In this document: piece after piece, positions 43,751-52,909 of the stretch | How the letters are laid out: each line of letters starts with the position of its first letter | Position numbering within the stretch: the stretch's first letter is position 1 | Assembly (NCBI RefSeq): GCF_000513995.1 | Contig: NZ_AZVB01000003.1 | Location: forward strand, 203,070-267,069 | Source of the DNA: Pseudoxanthomonas sp. J35 | GTDB taxonomy: Bacteria; Pseudomonadota; Gammaproteobacteria; Xanthomonadales; Xanthomonadaceae | Length of the DNA: 64,000 bases | Direction: 5' to 3' | The notes under the pieces: generated by a model | Told to the model about the DNA's origin: nothing | The model's input: only the letters and a program-made list of their open reading frames with translations | Database searches by the model: none | Translations under genes and position numbers: made by a program

Positions 43751-44517
43751 TGCACGCCATCACCCACGGTACCGCCCGCGTTTCGACCCTGCGCATCTGG
43801 ATGCAGGAAGCGCGCTGCGAGTTCCTGCGCCTGTGGCGCACGCCGGCCTTCACCGTGCCGAGCCTGCTGTTCCCTTCGCTGTTCTACCTGCTGTTCGGCG
43901 TGCTGCTCGGGCGCGGTGGCGGCGGCGAGGCGGCGCGCTACCTGTTCGCCGGCTACGCCGTGTTCGGCGTCAGCGGCGTGGCCCTGTTCGGCTTCGGCGT
44001 GACCGTGGCGCTGGACCGCAGCGAAGGCCTGCTCACCCTCAAGCGCGCGCAGCCGATGCCGGCGGGCGCCTACCTGGCGGCGAAGGTCGGCATGGCCATG
44101 CTGTTCTCGCTGGTGATGTTCGCCCTGCTGTCGGCGTTCGCCGTCGGCCTGGGCGGGGTGCGGCTGGCGCCGGCGGCGTGGCTGGGCCTGCTGGCGGTGG
44201 TGGTGCTGGCGGTGCTGCCGATGGGCGCGCTGGGCCTGTGGCTGGGCACCCTGGTCGGCGGGCGCGGCGCACCGGCGCTGATCAACCTGGTGTACCTGCC
44301 GATGGCGTTCCTGTCCGGGCTGTTCGTGCCGCTGTCGATGCTGCCGCAGGTGCTGCGCACGTTCGCGCCGCTGTGGCCGTCGTACCATCTGGCCAGGCTC
44401 GCGCAGCTGCAGGTGGGTTTCGCCGAAGGCGTGGCGCCCTGGCTGCACGTGGTGGTGCTGCTGTGCGTGGCCGTGCTGTTCCTGTCCCTGGCCCGTCGCC
44501 GCCTGGCGACTTCCTGA
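43750..44517 (+). CDS. ABC-2 type permease
   Basis: A 255-aa six-helix permease (FTVPSLLFPSLFYLLFGVLL; YLFAGYAVFGVSGVALFGFG; AMLFSLVMFALLSAFAV; WLGLLAVVVLAVLPMGALGL; INLVYLPMAFLSGLFVPLSM; WLHVVVLLCVAVLFLSLA), of the DrrB/NatB kind. Starts inside the stop of the ATPase gene (TGATG). The substrate may be a drug, lipid or peptide. Confidence 0.9.
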   Translation: MHAITHGTARVSTLRIWMQEARCEFLRLWRTPAFTVPSLLFPSLFYLLFGVLLGRGGGGEAARYLFAGYAVFGVSGVALFGFGVTVALDRSEGLLTLKRAQPMPAGAYLAAKVGMAMLFSLVMFALLSAFAVGLGGVRLAPAAWLGLLAVVVLAVLPMGALGLWLGTLVGGRGAPALINLVYLPMAFLSGLFVPLSMLPQVLRTFAPLWPSYHLARLAQLQVGFAEGVAPWLHVVVLLCVAVLFLSLARRRLATS

Positions 44518-44529
44518 CCGGTACCCGCC

Positions 44530-45723
44530 ATGCAACCGCCGCCGCCCGCTCCCCTGCCGCGCTGGATCCGGCCGGCGCCCGATTCGCTGCTGATGCAGAA
44601 CTGCCGTCGCGGGCAGCCGTTGTGGACCGAGTTCGTGCACCTGCTGTGGTCGGCGTGGGTGTTCGTGGTGCCGGTGTTCACCCCGCAGGGCTACGACGCC
44701 CGCTGGTGGCTGCTGACCGCGCTCTCCTACCCGCTGTTCGTCGCCCTGTACGCCGGCACCCTGGTGATGCCGCCGCGGCGCGCCGCGAAGCTGGCGGTGG
44801 CGATGATGCTGCTGTGCCTGGTGCTGCTGCCCTGGTACCCCAGCGGCATGAGCTACTTCGTGTTCGGCTGCGTGATGCTGGGCATGTATCCGTGGCGCAG
44901 CGGCTGGCGCTACGCCGGCGCGCTGCTGCTGGGCAACGTCGCCCTGATCGGCCTGGCGCGGGCGGTGGGCTATCCGTGGGCGTCGCTGGCGTGGATGCCG
45001 GTGACCACCCTGGTGGTGGGCCTGATCGTGCACGTGGAGCGCCAGCGCCATGCCCGCGACGTCGCCCTGCGCCTGTCGCAGGACGAGGTGCGGCGCCTGG
45101 CCGCCACCGCCGAGCGCGAACGCATCGGCCGCGACCTGCACGACCTGCTCGGGCACACGCTTTCGCTGGTCGCGCTCAAGGCCGACCTGGCCGGGCGGCT
45201 GATGCAGGCCAACCCGGAAGCGGCGCGGCGCGAGATCGGCGAGCTGGGCCAGGTCGCGCGCGATGCGCTGGCGCAGGTGCGGCGCGCGGTCACCGGGATC
45301 CGCGCCGCGGGGCTGGCCGCCGAGCTGGCCGCGGCCAAGGTCCTGCTGGAAGGGGAGGGCCTGCGCCTGGAGGTGGACAACGAGGCCGGCGAACTGCCGC
45401 CGGCACAGGAAACCGTACTGGCCCTGTGCCTGCGCGAGGCGGCCACCAACATCCACCGCCACGCCCGCGCCGGCCGGGTGCGGGTGTCGCTGCGCCGCGA
45501 AGGCCAGCGCTGGCGGCTGCAGGTGGAGGACGATGGGCGCGGCGGCGCGATCCGCCCCGGCAACGGCCTGGAAGGCATGCGCGAACGCCTGCAGGCCCTG
45601 GGCGGCAGCCTGGCCATCGCGGCGGCGCATCCGCACGGCACCCGGGTCGTCGCGGAATTGCCGTGCTGGCAGGCGCTGGAGCCGGAACCGGCCAGCAGCG
45701 ACGCCGGCGGGCAGCCAGGCTAG
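44530..45723 (+). CDS. DesK-like (HisKA_3) sensor kinase
   Basis: A 397-aa kinase with five or six N-terminal membrane helices (residues about 35-175), HisKA_3 dimerisation helix (ERERIGRDLHDLLGHTLSLV with phospho-His) and a HATPase domain (REAATNIHRHARAG, DDGRGG, GLEGMRERLQALGG). In DesK the helix bundle senses membrane thickness; here, placed behind an ABC-2 exporter, it may sense envelope stress or drug. Gap 12 bp from the permease gene. Confidence 0.92.
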   Translation: MQPPPPAPLPRWIRPAPDSLLMQNCRRGQPLWTEFVHLLWSAWVFVVPVFTPQGYDARWWLLTALSYPLFVALYAGTLVMPPRRAAKLAVAMMLLCLVLLPWYPSGMSYFVFGCVMLGMYPWRSGWRYAGALLLGNVALIGLARAVGYPWASLAWMPVTTLVVGLIVHVERQRHARDVALRLSQDEVRRLAATAERERIGRDLHDLLGHTLSLVALKADLAGRLMQANPEAARREIGELGQVARDALAQVRRAVTGIRAAGLAAELAAAKVLLEGEGLRLEVDNEAGELPPAQETVLALCLREAATNIHRHARAGRVRVSLRREGQRWRLQVEDDGRGGAIRPGNGLEGMRERLQALGGSLAIAAAHPHGTRVVAELPCWQALEPEPASSDAGGQPG

Positions 45724-45763
45724 GCGGCCGGCGCGCCAATCGCAGCGGCGTTGCCGCTTTTGC

Positions 45764-45769
45764 TAACGT
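45764..45769 (+). promoter_or_regulatory. Extended -10-like element
   Basis: TG-C-TAACGT (45761-45769) has the TG-N-TAnnnT form of an extended -10 box. It precedes an ATG at 45776 that opens a mini-ORF of eight codons ending in the ATGA that begins the response regulator gene. The same TGCTAACGT with CCATG seven bases later recurs at 46493-46510. Confidence 0.4.
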
Positions 45770-45798
45770 CTGGCCATGCGCCCGACGACGAGCCACCG

Positions 45799-46401
45799 AT
45801 GATCCGCGTCCTCCTCGCCGAGGACCAGGCGATGGTGCGCGGCGCGCTGGCCGCGCTGCTGGCCATGGAAAGCGACATCGAGGTGGTCGGCGCGGTGCCC
45901 GACGGCGAGAGCGCCTGGCGCGAGGTCCAGCGGCTGCGCCCGGACGCGCTGGTCACCGACATCGAGATGCCGGGCCTCACCGGCCTGGAGCTGGCCCAGC
46001 GCATCCAGCGCCACGAACTGCCGGTGAAGGTGGTGATCGTCACCACCTTCGCCCGCGCCGGCTTCCTGCGTCGCGCGCTGGAGGCCGGCGTGTCCGGCTA
46101 CCTGCTCAAGGACGCGCCGGCCGAACGGCTGGCCGAGGCGCTGCGCAAGGTCCGCCACGGCGGCCGCGCGATCGACCCGGAACTGGCGGTGGAGGCCTGG
46201 GGCGAGGCCGACCCGCTCAACGACCGCGAGCGCCAGGTCCTGCGCCTGGCCGGCGAGGGCCGCTCCTCGGCCGAGATCGCCGCGCAGCTGGGCCTGTCGC
46301 AGGGCACGGTGCGCAACTACCTGTCCGAGGCGATCGGCAAGCTCGGCGCGGCCAACCGGATCGACGCGGCGCGCATCGCCCGCCAGCGCGGGCTGCTCTA
46401 G
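45799..46401 (+). CDS. NarL/FixJ-family response regulator
   Basis: A 200-aa regulator: receiver (LLAEDQAMV; phospho-Asp in ALVTDIEMPGLTG; VIVTTF; LLKDAPAERL) and LuxR-type HTH (LNDRERQVLRLAGEGRSSAE, AAQLGLSQGTVRNYLSEAIG). Partner of the DesK-like kinase. The start is set by homology; the upstream 48 bases in the same frame look like the kinase-regulator spacer. Likely autoregulates the ABC-2 operon. Confidence 0.93.
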   Translation: MIRVLLAEDQAMVRGALAALLAMESDIEVVGAVPDGESAWREVQRLRPDALVTDIEMPGLTGLELAQRIQRHELPVKVVIVTTFARAGFLRRALEAGVSGYLLKDAPAERLAEALRKVRHGGRAIDPELAVEAWGEADPLNDRERQVLRLAGEGRSSAEIAAQLGLSQGTVRNYLSEAIGKLGAANRIDAARIARQRGLL

Positions 46402-46495
46402 ACCGGTGCGCCAGGCGGGCCCGGGTCGGCCCGGGGCAGGGCAAAGCGGAATCCCCACCCCACTTTCGGCCAGTTCCGGCCGCGGCGGCATCTGC

Positions 46496-46501
46496 TAACG
46501 T
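46496..46501 (+). promoter_or_regulatory. Extended -10-like element before the CHASE3 cyclase
   Basis: TCTGCTAACGTTTCCCCATG: TG-C-TAACGT seven bases before an ATG (46508) of a 15-codon ORF. The cyclase itself starts at GTG 46647. No further gene in 46402-46646. Confidence 0.35.
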
Positions 46502-46646
46502 TTCCCCATGTCCACGCCGTACCGCCGTCGATGCCCTGCGCCCTGGCTGCCATGACCCGGGGCCGGTGCAGCGGCCTGGCACCTGCGGCCTGCCCGGCCC
46601 GCGCCTGCGCGGCCGCCTGCCACCTCCAGCGCCGGGGCCAGCCGTA

Positions 46647-48350
46647 GTGGCCTTCCGCTTGCGCCTGGCCAGCGGCCTGGGCCTGCCTGCCGCCGCCCTG
46701 ATCTTCGCCGCCGTCGGCGTCGGGGTGCTGCTCGGCGCCCACCGTTTCATCGACGCCTCCAACGCGGTCAGCCACAGCGGCGAGGTCCTGGCCAGCGCCG
46801 GGGCAGTGGAGGCGCGGCTGCGCGATGCCGAGGCCGCGCACCGCGGCTACCTGCTCGGCAACGCGGTCGAATATCTGGCCCAGTACCAGTCCAGCCGCGA
46901 GCAGCTCGGCCCGCTGCTGGCGAACCTGGCCCACCTGGTCGAGGACAACCCGGAGCAGGCCGCGCGCGCGCGGGAGATCGAGACCCTGGCCCGGCGCCGG
47001 CTCGAGCAGATGGACCGGACCCAGGCCGACTACGCCGCCGGCGGCATCGCCGCGGTGAAGGACCACCCCGATCCGACGATCCGCCGCACCTCCGCCGCGA
47101 TCGGCGAACAGGTCCGCCTGCTGGTCGACGAGGAACGCCGCCTGCTGGAACAGCGCGGCCTGGCCAGCCGCAACAGCGCCGACATGCTGCGCGCGCTGGC
47201 CCTGCTCGGCATCCCGCTGGGCATCGCCGTGGTCGCCTGGGTGTACTGGCTGCTGCTGCGCGAGATCCGCCGCCGCGGCGACGCCGAGCGCATCGGCACC
47301 GAGGCCAACGCGCGCCTGCGCGATTCGGTGGCGCGCCTGGAGCGGCACAGCGCCGACCTGTCGGAACTGAACCGCTTCGGCGGCCTGCTGCAGAACTGCA
47401 TGCGCCCGGAGGAAGCGGTGGCGCTGACCAGCCAGCTGCTGTCGCGCCTGCTGCCGGGCACCGGCGGCACCCTGTACCGGGTCAATCCCGCGCAGGGCTA
47501 TGCCGAGGAAGTGACCCACTGGGGCGAGCACGCCGCCGCCAGCGTGGCGATCCTGCCTCCGGACAACTGCTGGGCGCTGCGCCGCGGCCAGGTCCACGTG
47601 CTGCGTTCGCATGGCGAGACCCTGCGCTGCACCCACGTGCAGCCGCCGGCGATCGACGCCGAGTACAACAGCGCCTGCATCCCGCTGCTGGCGCAGGGCG
47701 CGCAGCTGGGCTTCATCTACCTCTCGGCGCCCACCCCGGACTTCCTCTCGGAGATGGAGCTGGTGCAGGCGGCGGCCGAGCAGCTGTCGATGGCCCTGCA
47801 CAACCTGTCGCTGCAGGAGCGCCTGCGCCTGCAGTCGATCCGCGACCCGCTCACCGGGCTGTTCAACCGCCGCTACCTGGAGGAGTCGCTGGCGCGCGAA
47901 CTGGCGCGCAGCGAGCGCCGCGGGCTGCCGCTGAGCCTGATGATGCTGGACCTGGACCACTTCAAGCTGTTCAACGACCTGCACGGCCACCCCGGCGGCG
48001 ACGCGCTGCTGGCCGCGCTGGGACCGCTGCTGCGCCAGCGCACGCGCGGCGAGGACATCGCCTGCCGCTACGGCGGCGAGGAATTCACCCTGATCCTGCC
48101 GGAAGCCAACCTGGAGCAGGCCGCGCGCCGCGCCGGCGAACTGGCCGAGGCGGTGCGCGCGCTGCGGGTGGAGTACCTGGGCACGCTGCTGCCGGCGGTC
48201 ACCTGCTCGATCGGCGTGGCCACCTACCACCACGGCGAGGACAGCGCCGAGACCCTGCTGCAGCGCGCCGACCAGGCCCTGTACCGGGCCAAGCGCGCCG
48301 GCCGCGACCGCATCGAGACCGAAGCCACGGCCGCCACCTGCGCGGCCTGA
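46647..48350 (+). CDS. CHASE3-GAF-GGDEF diguanylate cyclase
   Basis: A 567-aa membrane protein: TM1 (residues 10-30), CHASE3 sensor (HSGEVLASAGAVEARLRDAE... AHRGYLLGN), TM2 near residue 190, a GAF domain (about 250-390) and GGDEF (DPLTGLFNRRYLEESL; CRYGGEEFTLILPE). The I-site RGED lies five residues before GGEEF, so product inhibition is expected. GTG 46647 is the only plausible start. It lies downstream of the ABC-2 operon but has its own promoter-like element. Confidence 0.9.
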   Translation: MAFRLRLASGLGLPAAALIFAAVGVGVLLGAHRFIDASNAVSHSGEVLASAGAVEARLRDAEAAHRGYLLGNAVEYLAQYQSSREQLGPLLANLAHLVEDNPEQAARAREIETLARRRLEQMDRTQADYAAGGIAAVKDHPDPTIRRTSAAIGEQVRLLVDEERRLLEQRGLASRNSADMLRALALLGIPLGIAVVAWVYWLLLREIRRRGDAERIGTEANARLRDSVARLERHSADLSELNRFGGLLQNCMRPEEAVALTSQLLSRLLPGTGGTLYRVNPAQGYAEEVTHWGEHAAASVAILPPDNCWALRRGQVHVLRSHGETLRCTHVQPPAIDAEYNSACIPLLAQGAQLGFIYLSAPTPDFLSEMELVQAAAEQLSMALHNLSLQERLRLQSIRDPLTGLFNRRYLEESLARELARSERRGLPLSLMMLDLDHFKLFNDLHGHPGGDALLAALGPLLRQRTRGEDIACRYGGEEFTLILPEANLEQAARRAGELAEAVRALRVEYLGTLLPAVTCSIGVATYHHGEDSAETLLQRADQALYRAKRAGRDRIETEATAATCAA

Positions 48351-48371
48351 CCACAACCGCGGACGCCGGCC

Positions 48372-49754
48372 TCAGCCGGCGTAGCGCGCCTTCAGCATTG
48401 CCCAGGCCGAACGCAGGCCCAGCGCCTCGCCGCCGGCCGGGCGGCCCGGACGGCTGTTGTCGTTCCATGCGTAGGTGTCCAGGTGCGCCCACGGCGTGCC
48501 GGCCGGCACGAAGCGCTCCAGGTACAGCGCGGCGGTGACCGCGCCGGCCATGCGCGAGCCGGCGTTGGCCAGGTCGGCGATGTTGCTGGTCAGGTAGCGC
48601 AGGTAGGGGCGCCACAGCGGCATGCGCCAGACCGGGTCGCGGGTGTCCTGGCCGGCGGCCAGCCAGCCGTTGGCCACCGCGTCGTCGTTGGCGAACAGCG
48701 CCGGCAGGTCCGGGCCCAGGGCGATGCGCGCCGCGCCGGTGAGGGTGGCGAAGTCGACGATCAGGTCCGGCTTGCGCTCGCCGGCATAGGTAAGCGCGTC
48801 GCACAGGATCACCCGGCCCTCGGCGTCGGTGTTGTCGATCTCGACGCTGACCCCGGCGCGGGTGGCGATCACCTCGCCCGGGCGGAAGGCGTCCGGGCCG
48901 ACCGCGTTCTCCACCGCCGGCACCACCAGGGTCAGGCGTACCGGCAGCCTGCGCGCCATCACCAGCCCGGCCAGGGCCAGGGCGTGGGCGGCGCCGCCCA
49001 TGTCCTTCTTCATGTTGCGCATGCCGTCGGCCGGCTTGAGGTCCAGTCCGCCGGTGTCGAAGCACACGCCCTTGCCGACCAGGGCCAGGTGCGGGTGCGC
49101 GTCGCTGTCGGCGGCGCCGTTGTCCCAGCGCAGCTCGATCAGGCGCGGGGCGCGATGCGAGGCGCGGCCGACCGCGTGGATCGCCGGGAAGTTCTGCGCC
49201 AGCAAGGCGTCGCCGGCGACGACCTCGACCTGCGCGCCGTGCTCGGCGGCCAGTTTGCGGGCGACGGCTTCCAGCTGCTCCGGGCCCATGTCCTGGGTCG
49301 GGGTGTTGACCCAGTCGCGCACCCGCGCGGTGGCTTCGAGGACGTCCATCGCCTCGGCATCCAGCTGCGCCAGGCGCAGCCGCGCCGGCGCGCGCGCGCC
49401 GCCCTTGTAGCGGTCGAAGCGGTAGCTGCCCAGGCCCCAGCCCAGCTGCAGCGTGGCCAGCTCGGCGGCCGGCAGGTCGGTCGCCGGCACCCAGGCGCCC
49501 GCCGGGAGCGCGGTCGGGGCGTGCGCGTAGCTGCACGGATCGAGGCGGTCACCTACGCCGACGATGGCTCCGGCGATGCCGCCCTCGCCCGGCAGCAGGG
49601 CGACGCTGCCCGGCGACGGCTGGAACTCCTGCGCGTCCAGCCACGCCGCCACGGCCTGCGGCTGCGCGTCGCGCCACGCGCCGTACCCGTCGCGGTCGAG
49701 GAAGTGGAGCGGCAGGGCCGCGGCGGAGTGGTCGGCGTAGCAGGGAGAGGTCAT
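48372..49754 (-). CDS. M17 leucyl aminopeptidase family protein
   Basis: A 460-aa metallopeptidase. The C-terminal domain carries VGKGVCFDTGGLDLKPADGM with the metal-binding Lys and Asp, KKDMGGAAHAL, and the family signature NTDAEGRVILCDAL. The N-terminal domain is shorter and diverges from PepA, a feature of the YP_-type M17 branch. It cleaves N-terminal residues from peptides. The start ATG 49754 overlaps the stop of the HAD gene. Confidence 0.92.
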   Translation of the reverse strand: MTSPCYADHSAAALPLHFLDRDGYGAWRDAQPQAVAAWLDAQEFQPSPGSVALLPGEGGIAGAIVGVGDRLDPCSYAHAPTALPAGAWVPATDLPAAELATLQLGWGLGSYRFDRYKGGARAPARLRLAQLDAEAMDVLEATARVRDWVNTPTQDMGPEQLEAVARKLAAEHGAQVEVVAGDALLAQNFPAIHAVGRASHRAPRLIELRWDNGAADSDAHPHLALVGKGVCFDTGGLDLKPADGMRNMKKDMGGAAHALALAGLVMARRLPVRLTLVVPAVENAVGPDAFRPGEVIATRAGVSVEIDNTDAEGRVILCDALTYAGERKPDLIVDFATLTGAARIALGPDLPALFANDDAVANGWLAAGQDTRDPVWRMPLWRPYLRYLTSNIADLANAGSRMAGAVTAALYLERFVPAGTPWAHLDTYAWNDNSRPGRPAGGEALGLRSAWAMLKARYAG

Positions 49755-50494
49755 GTGGCGTGTTCCCGGACGCGGGCGTCCGTGCAGGGGGAGGAGTGCG
49801 CCTCCAGCCAGTCGGCCAGGGCGGTGAGGTCGGTGAACTGCAGGTCCGGCACGATCTCGTCGTGCTCCCAGGCCCGGTCCTCGCGGTTGATCCAGCAGCT
49901 GCGCAAGCCGGCGCGGGCGGCGCCGGCGACGTCCATCTCGATGTGGTCGCCCACGTGCAGGACCTCGCCATGGCCGCAGCCCAGCCGCGCGCAGGCGGCG
50001 TGGAAGATGCTGGCCGCCGGCTTGGCTGCGCCGTGCTCGCGCGAACCCAGCTGGAAGGCGAACAGGTGCATCACCCCGATCCGCTGCAGGTCGGCGTTGC
50101 CGTTGCTCAGCGCGGCGATCGGCACGCGCGCGGCGATGCGGGCGAGGGCGTCGAGCGCGTCGGGGTAGAACTCGACCTGGTTGCGCGCCGCGTAGAAGGC
50201 CTCGTAGGCCGGCTCCAGCAGGTCCAGCGGAGCGCCGGAGGTTTCCAGCGCCTCGCGCAGGGTCAGCCGCCGCAGCGCCGACAGGTCGTGGTGCAGGTGC
50301 GGATTCTCGCGGAACGAGCGCTCGCGCAGCGCCCGCATCGCCTCCACCGGGTACATGGCGGCGGTGCGGGGGCTGTGTTCCAGCATCCACTCGTGCAGCA
50401 CCTGGTCGATCCGGGCGCCGATCGGCGCGAACGGCCACAGGGTGTCGTCGAGGTCGAGGGTGATGGCGCGGACGGTGAAGCTCACGGCCGCCAT
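49751..50494 (-). CDS. HAD-superfamily hydrolase
   Basis: A 247-aa HAD enzyme: motif I ITLDLDDTLWPFAP with the nucleophile Asp, motif II ALSNGN, motif III Lys in REHGAAKPAASIF, motif IV HVGDHIEMDVAGAARAG. The cap is inserted after motif I. Typical of the YjjG/pyrimidine-nucleotidase-like group; substrate unknown. Its stop overlaps the aminopeptidase start (ATGA), so they form an operon. The 228 bp upstream (50495-50722) hold a GAGAGGGG-type repeat and no gene. Confidence 0.9.
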   Translation of the reverse strand: MAAVSFTVRAITLDLDDTLWPFAPIGARIDQVLHEWMLEHSPRTAAMYPVEAMRALRERSFRENPHLHHDLSALRRLTLREALETSGAPLDLLEPAYEAFYAARNQVEFYPDALDALARIAARVPIAALSNGNADLQRIGVMHLFAFQLGSREHGAAKPAASIFHAACARLGCGHGEVLHVGDHIEMDVAGAARAGLRSCWINREDRAWEHDEIVPDLQFTDLTALADWLEAHSSPCTDARVREHAT

Positions 50495-50722
50495 TGTAGG
50501 CCCCCGGCCCGGCGCCTGGGCCGGCCCCCGGACGGAACGGTGCCTTCCGGCCGCCCCTGAGCCGCTCTCGCCAGGGAGAGGGGTTGGGGAGAGGGCTGGT
50601 GTGGCAGCGCCGCTGATGATCCCCGCCCTCTCCCGGGAGACGTAGCCCGGGTGCGCCGCTGCGATGTTCGCTCCAACGGGAAGGGAAAAGCGGGAGCAAC
50701 AGCAGCAGAGGCGATGGCGCCG

Positions 50723-51862
50723 CTACTCCAGCAGCTTCGCCCAGCCCTGCATGCCCTCCACCTGGGCCAGCACCAGCTTCACGCACACCAGCAGCGGTAC
50801 CGCCAGCAGCAGGCCGACCAGGCCCCACAGCCAGCCGAACAGCATCAGCGCCAGGATCAGCACCAGCGGCGACAGCGCCATGCTGCGGCCGAGGATGATC
50901 GGCGTGACCAGCTGGCCTTCCAGCGTGTGCATGGCCAGGTAGATCGCCGCCGGGGCCAGCGACTGCAGCGTCTCGTCGAAGCGGATGAAGCCCACCAGCA
51001 GCATCAGGCAGATGCCGATCAGCGGGCCCACGTACGGGGCATAGTTGAGCAGCATCACCGCCGTGCCCCACAGCAGCGCTTCCTGCAGCGGGAACTCGAA
51101 CGCCATCACCAGCACGGCGGCGAACAGCAGGCCCATCACCAGGTTGATCACGCTGATGGTCAGCACGTAGCGCGAGACCTCGCGCTCCATCGACTGCAGG
51201 ATCTCCACCGTGAACTTCTTCTGCTGCCTCCCGGGCAGCAGCGCGATCGCATTGCGCTGCAGGTTCTCGCCGTAGACCATGAAGAAGAACGTCAGCAGCA
51301 CCACCGCCAGCACCGCCGCGGCCAGGCGCGGGGTGCGGGTCAGCACCGCGTAGGGATCGTCGACGCGGGTGCGCACCACCTGCACCTTGCGGCTGGATTC
51401 GCCGGCCGCCGCGCGCGCCATGTCCTCGGCGATGCGGTTGGCCTCGTGCATCGGCCGGGTCAGGTCCTGCAGCTGGCGGCCCAGCCGGCGCGCCTCGCGC
51501 GGGGCCTGCTCGGCCCAGCTCGACGCCGGTTCGACCAGCTGCAAGGCCAGGGTGGCGGTGCCGGCCAGGCCGGCGCACAGCACCAGCAGCGCGGCGAGGA
51601 AGCGTGGCACGTACAGCCTGCGCAGCAGCCGGATCAGCGGGTTGCCGATCAGGGCGAAGAACATCGCCAGCAGCACCGGCAGGATCACTTCCTGCGCCGC
51701 CCACAGGGTGAAACCGGCCGCCAGCACCGCCAGCACCACCACCGCGGCCGGCGCGCGCGGCCGCGGATGCGGCAGGTGCGCGTCGATCGGCACCGGCACC
51801 GGCTCCGGAAGGAGCGGGTCGGGCGAAGGCTCGGAGGCGGGCGGGAGCGGGGTGGCGGACAT
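50723..51862 (-). CDS. AI-2E family transporter (PF01594)
   Basis: A 379-aa membrane protein with about eight helices: a Pro-rich N-terminus, then VVVLAVLAAGFTLWAAQEVI, LPVLLAMFFALIGNPLIRLL, and the characteristic C-terminal block LLLAVPLLVCVKLVLAQVEG with YLAMHTLEGQLVTPIILGRS. Family members move solutes or act in Na+/H+ exchange; the AI-2 exporter label is inherited from one member. Ends at 50723 near the REP-like hairpins. The next upstream gene starts 57 bp away. Confidence 0.88.
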   Translation of the reverse strand: MSATPLPPASEPSPDPLLPEPVPVPIDAHLPHPRPRAPAAVVVLAVLAAGFTLWAAQEVILPVLLAMFFALIGNPLIRLLRRLYVPRFLAALLVLCAGLAGTATLALQLVEPASSWAEQAPREARRLGRQLQDLTRPMHEANRIAEDMARAAAGESSRKVQVVRTRVDDPYAVLTRTPRLAAAVLAVVLLTFFFMVYGENLQRNAIALLPGRQQKKFTVEILQSMEREVSRYVLTISVINLVMGLLFAAVLVMAFEFPLQEALLWGTAVMLLNYAPYVGPLIGICLMLLVGFIRFDETLQSLAPAAIYLAMHTLEGQLVTPIILGRSMALSPLVLILALMLFGWLWGLVGLLLAVPLLVCVKLVLAQVEGMQGWAKLLE

Positions 51863-51919
51863 CGGCGTCGGGCAGGGCCGGCGCGCAGGCCGGAGCAGGA
51901 GGGGGATACGGCGGCCGGA

Positions 51920-52375
51920 TCAGCGCTCGGACAGCTCGGTGGCCGCTTCGGCCGGCGAGGGGGCGTGCACCGGGGCGGCGGTGGCGGCCTGCGCCTCGAA
52001 CGCGTGCTCCGGCGGCACCGCCGGCTCCTGGCCGGTGGCCGCGGCCACGCCCTGGTTGACGCTGGCGGCCTGCTGCGCGGCCTCGTCGGCGGCGGCGCCG
52101 GCTTCCTCGGACGCGGCGGCCGCGCGCAAGGTGGCGAGCATGCTGGAAATGGTGCCGGCCATCTGCAGCCAGCGGGCGGCCCCGACCCGCGACAGCGGTT
52201 CGGCGCGGCCGACCAGGAAGCCGGACACCAGGCCGGCGATGACGATGCGCGAAGGCGTCCAGCCGCGCTTCCAGGCCGTGGCGAAGGCGCCGCGGCTGGC
52301 CTCGGCGCGGTCGCTGCATGCGGCCACCCGCCGTTCGGCGCGCTCCACCCGCTGGCGCAGCAGTTCGAACCTCAT
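51920..52375 (-). CDS. YqjK-like protein
   Basis: A 151-aa protein with a basic N-terminal helix (RFELLRQRVERAERRVAACS), one weak hydrophobic segment (IVIAGLVSGFLVG) and a long Ala/Glu-rich C-terminal tail. It starts in an ATGA overlap with the holin-like gene and is the third gene of an operon that parallels yqjD-yqjE-yqjK, which is the basis for the name. Function unknown. Confidence 0.65.
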   Translation of the reverse strand: MRFELLRQRVERAERRVAACSDRAEASRGAFATAWKRGWTPSRIVIAGLVSGFLVGRAEPLSRVGAARWLQMAGTISSMLATLRAAAASEEAGAAADEAAQQAASVNQGVAAATGQEPAVPPEHAFEAQAATAAPVHAPSPAEAATELSER

Positions 52376-52902
52376 GGCCGCGGCTCCGTGCCTGGTGCCG
52401 GCGGCGTGGTCGGGACAGGCGGCGCGGAGGCAGGCACGTCGTCGGCCTCGTCGTCCAGTTCGTCGAACAGGCCCAGGCGGCTCAGCTGCCGGCGCGTGGC
52501 GTGCAGGCCCATGTGGTCGAAGAAACGCGCGGTGCGCCACGCGGCCAGGCCGGTGATGGCCAGGTTGAACAGCGCGGCGATGGCCAGCGAAGAGAGCCAC
52601 GACAGGCCCAGGCCCTGCAGCAGGGCCACGCCGGCGGCGGTGGCCAGCAGCCAGCCGGTGGCGCCGAACACCACCGCCACCGCGGTCCAGGCCAGCGCCC
52701 GGCCCATCGCGCTGCGGGCCAGGGCGATGTCGGCCGACAGCAGCGCGCGCAGCGAACGCAGGGAATCGGCGGTGGCGCGCAGCGAGGCCTTGCCGGCCGC
52801 GCCCAGTTCGCGCAGGGTCTCGTCCAGCGGCGGCGCGCCGGCGTCCTCGCCGGGTGCCGGCGCAGGCCCTGCCGCGTCGCCGGGACGCTCCCCCTCGCTC
52901 AT
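52372..52902 (-). CDS. Phage holin family protein (YqjE-like)
   Basis: A 176-aa protein. Acidic N-terminus, an amphipathic helix (LGAAGKASLRATADSLRSLR), two hydrophobic segments (AWTAVAVVFGATGWLLATAA and WLSSLAIAALFNLAITGLAA) and an acidic Pro-rich tail, as in YqjE. ATG 52902 chosen; GTG 52905 is possible. Overlaps the YqjK-like gene. Despite the family name there is no sign of prophage around it. Confidence 0.8.
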   Translation of the reverse strand: MSEGERPGDAAGPAPAPGEDAGAPPLDETLRELGAAGKASLRATADSLRSLRALLSADIALARSAMGRALAWTAVAVVFGATGWLLATAAGVALLQGLGLSWLSSLAIAALFNLAITGLAAWRTARFFDHMGLHATRRQLSRLGLFDELDDEADDVPASAPPVPTTPPAPGTEPRP

Positions 52903-52909
52903 CACAGGC

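Noticed and set aside
52372..52902. Prophage, because of a holin-family gene
   Set aside because: The gene sits in a yqjDEK-like operon; no lysin, capsid or integrase genes are nearby.
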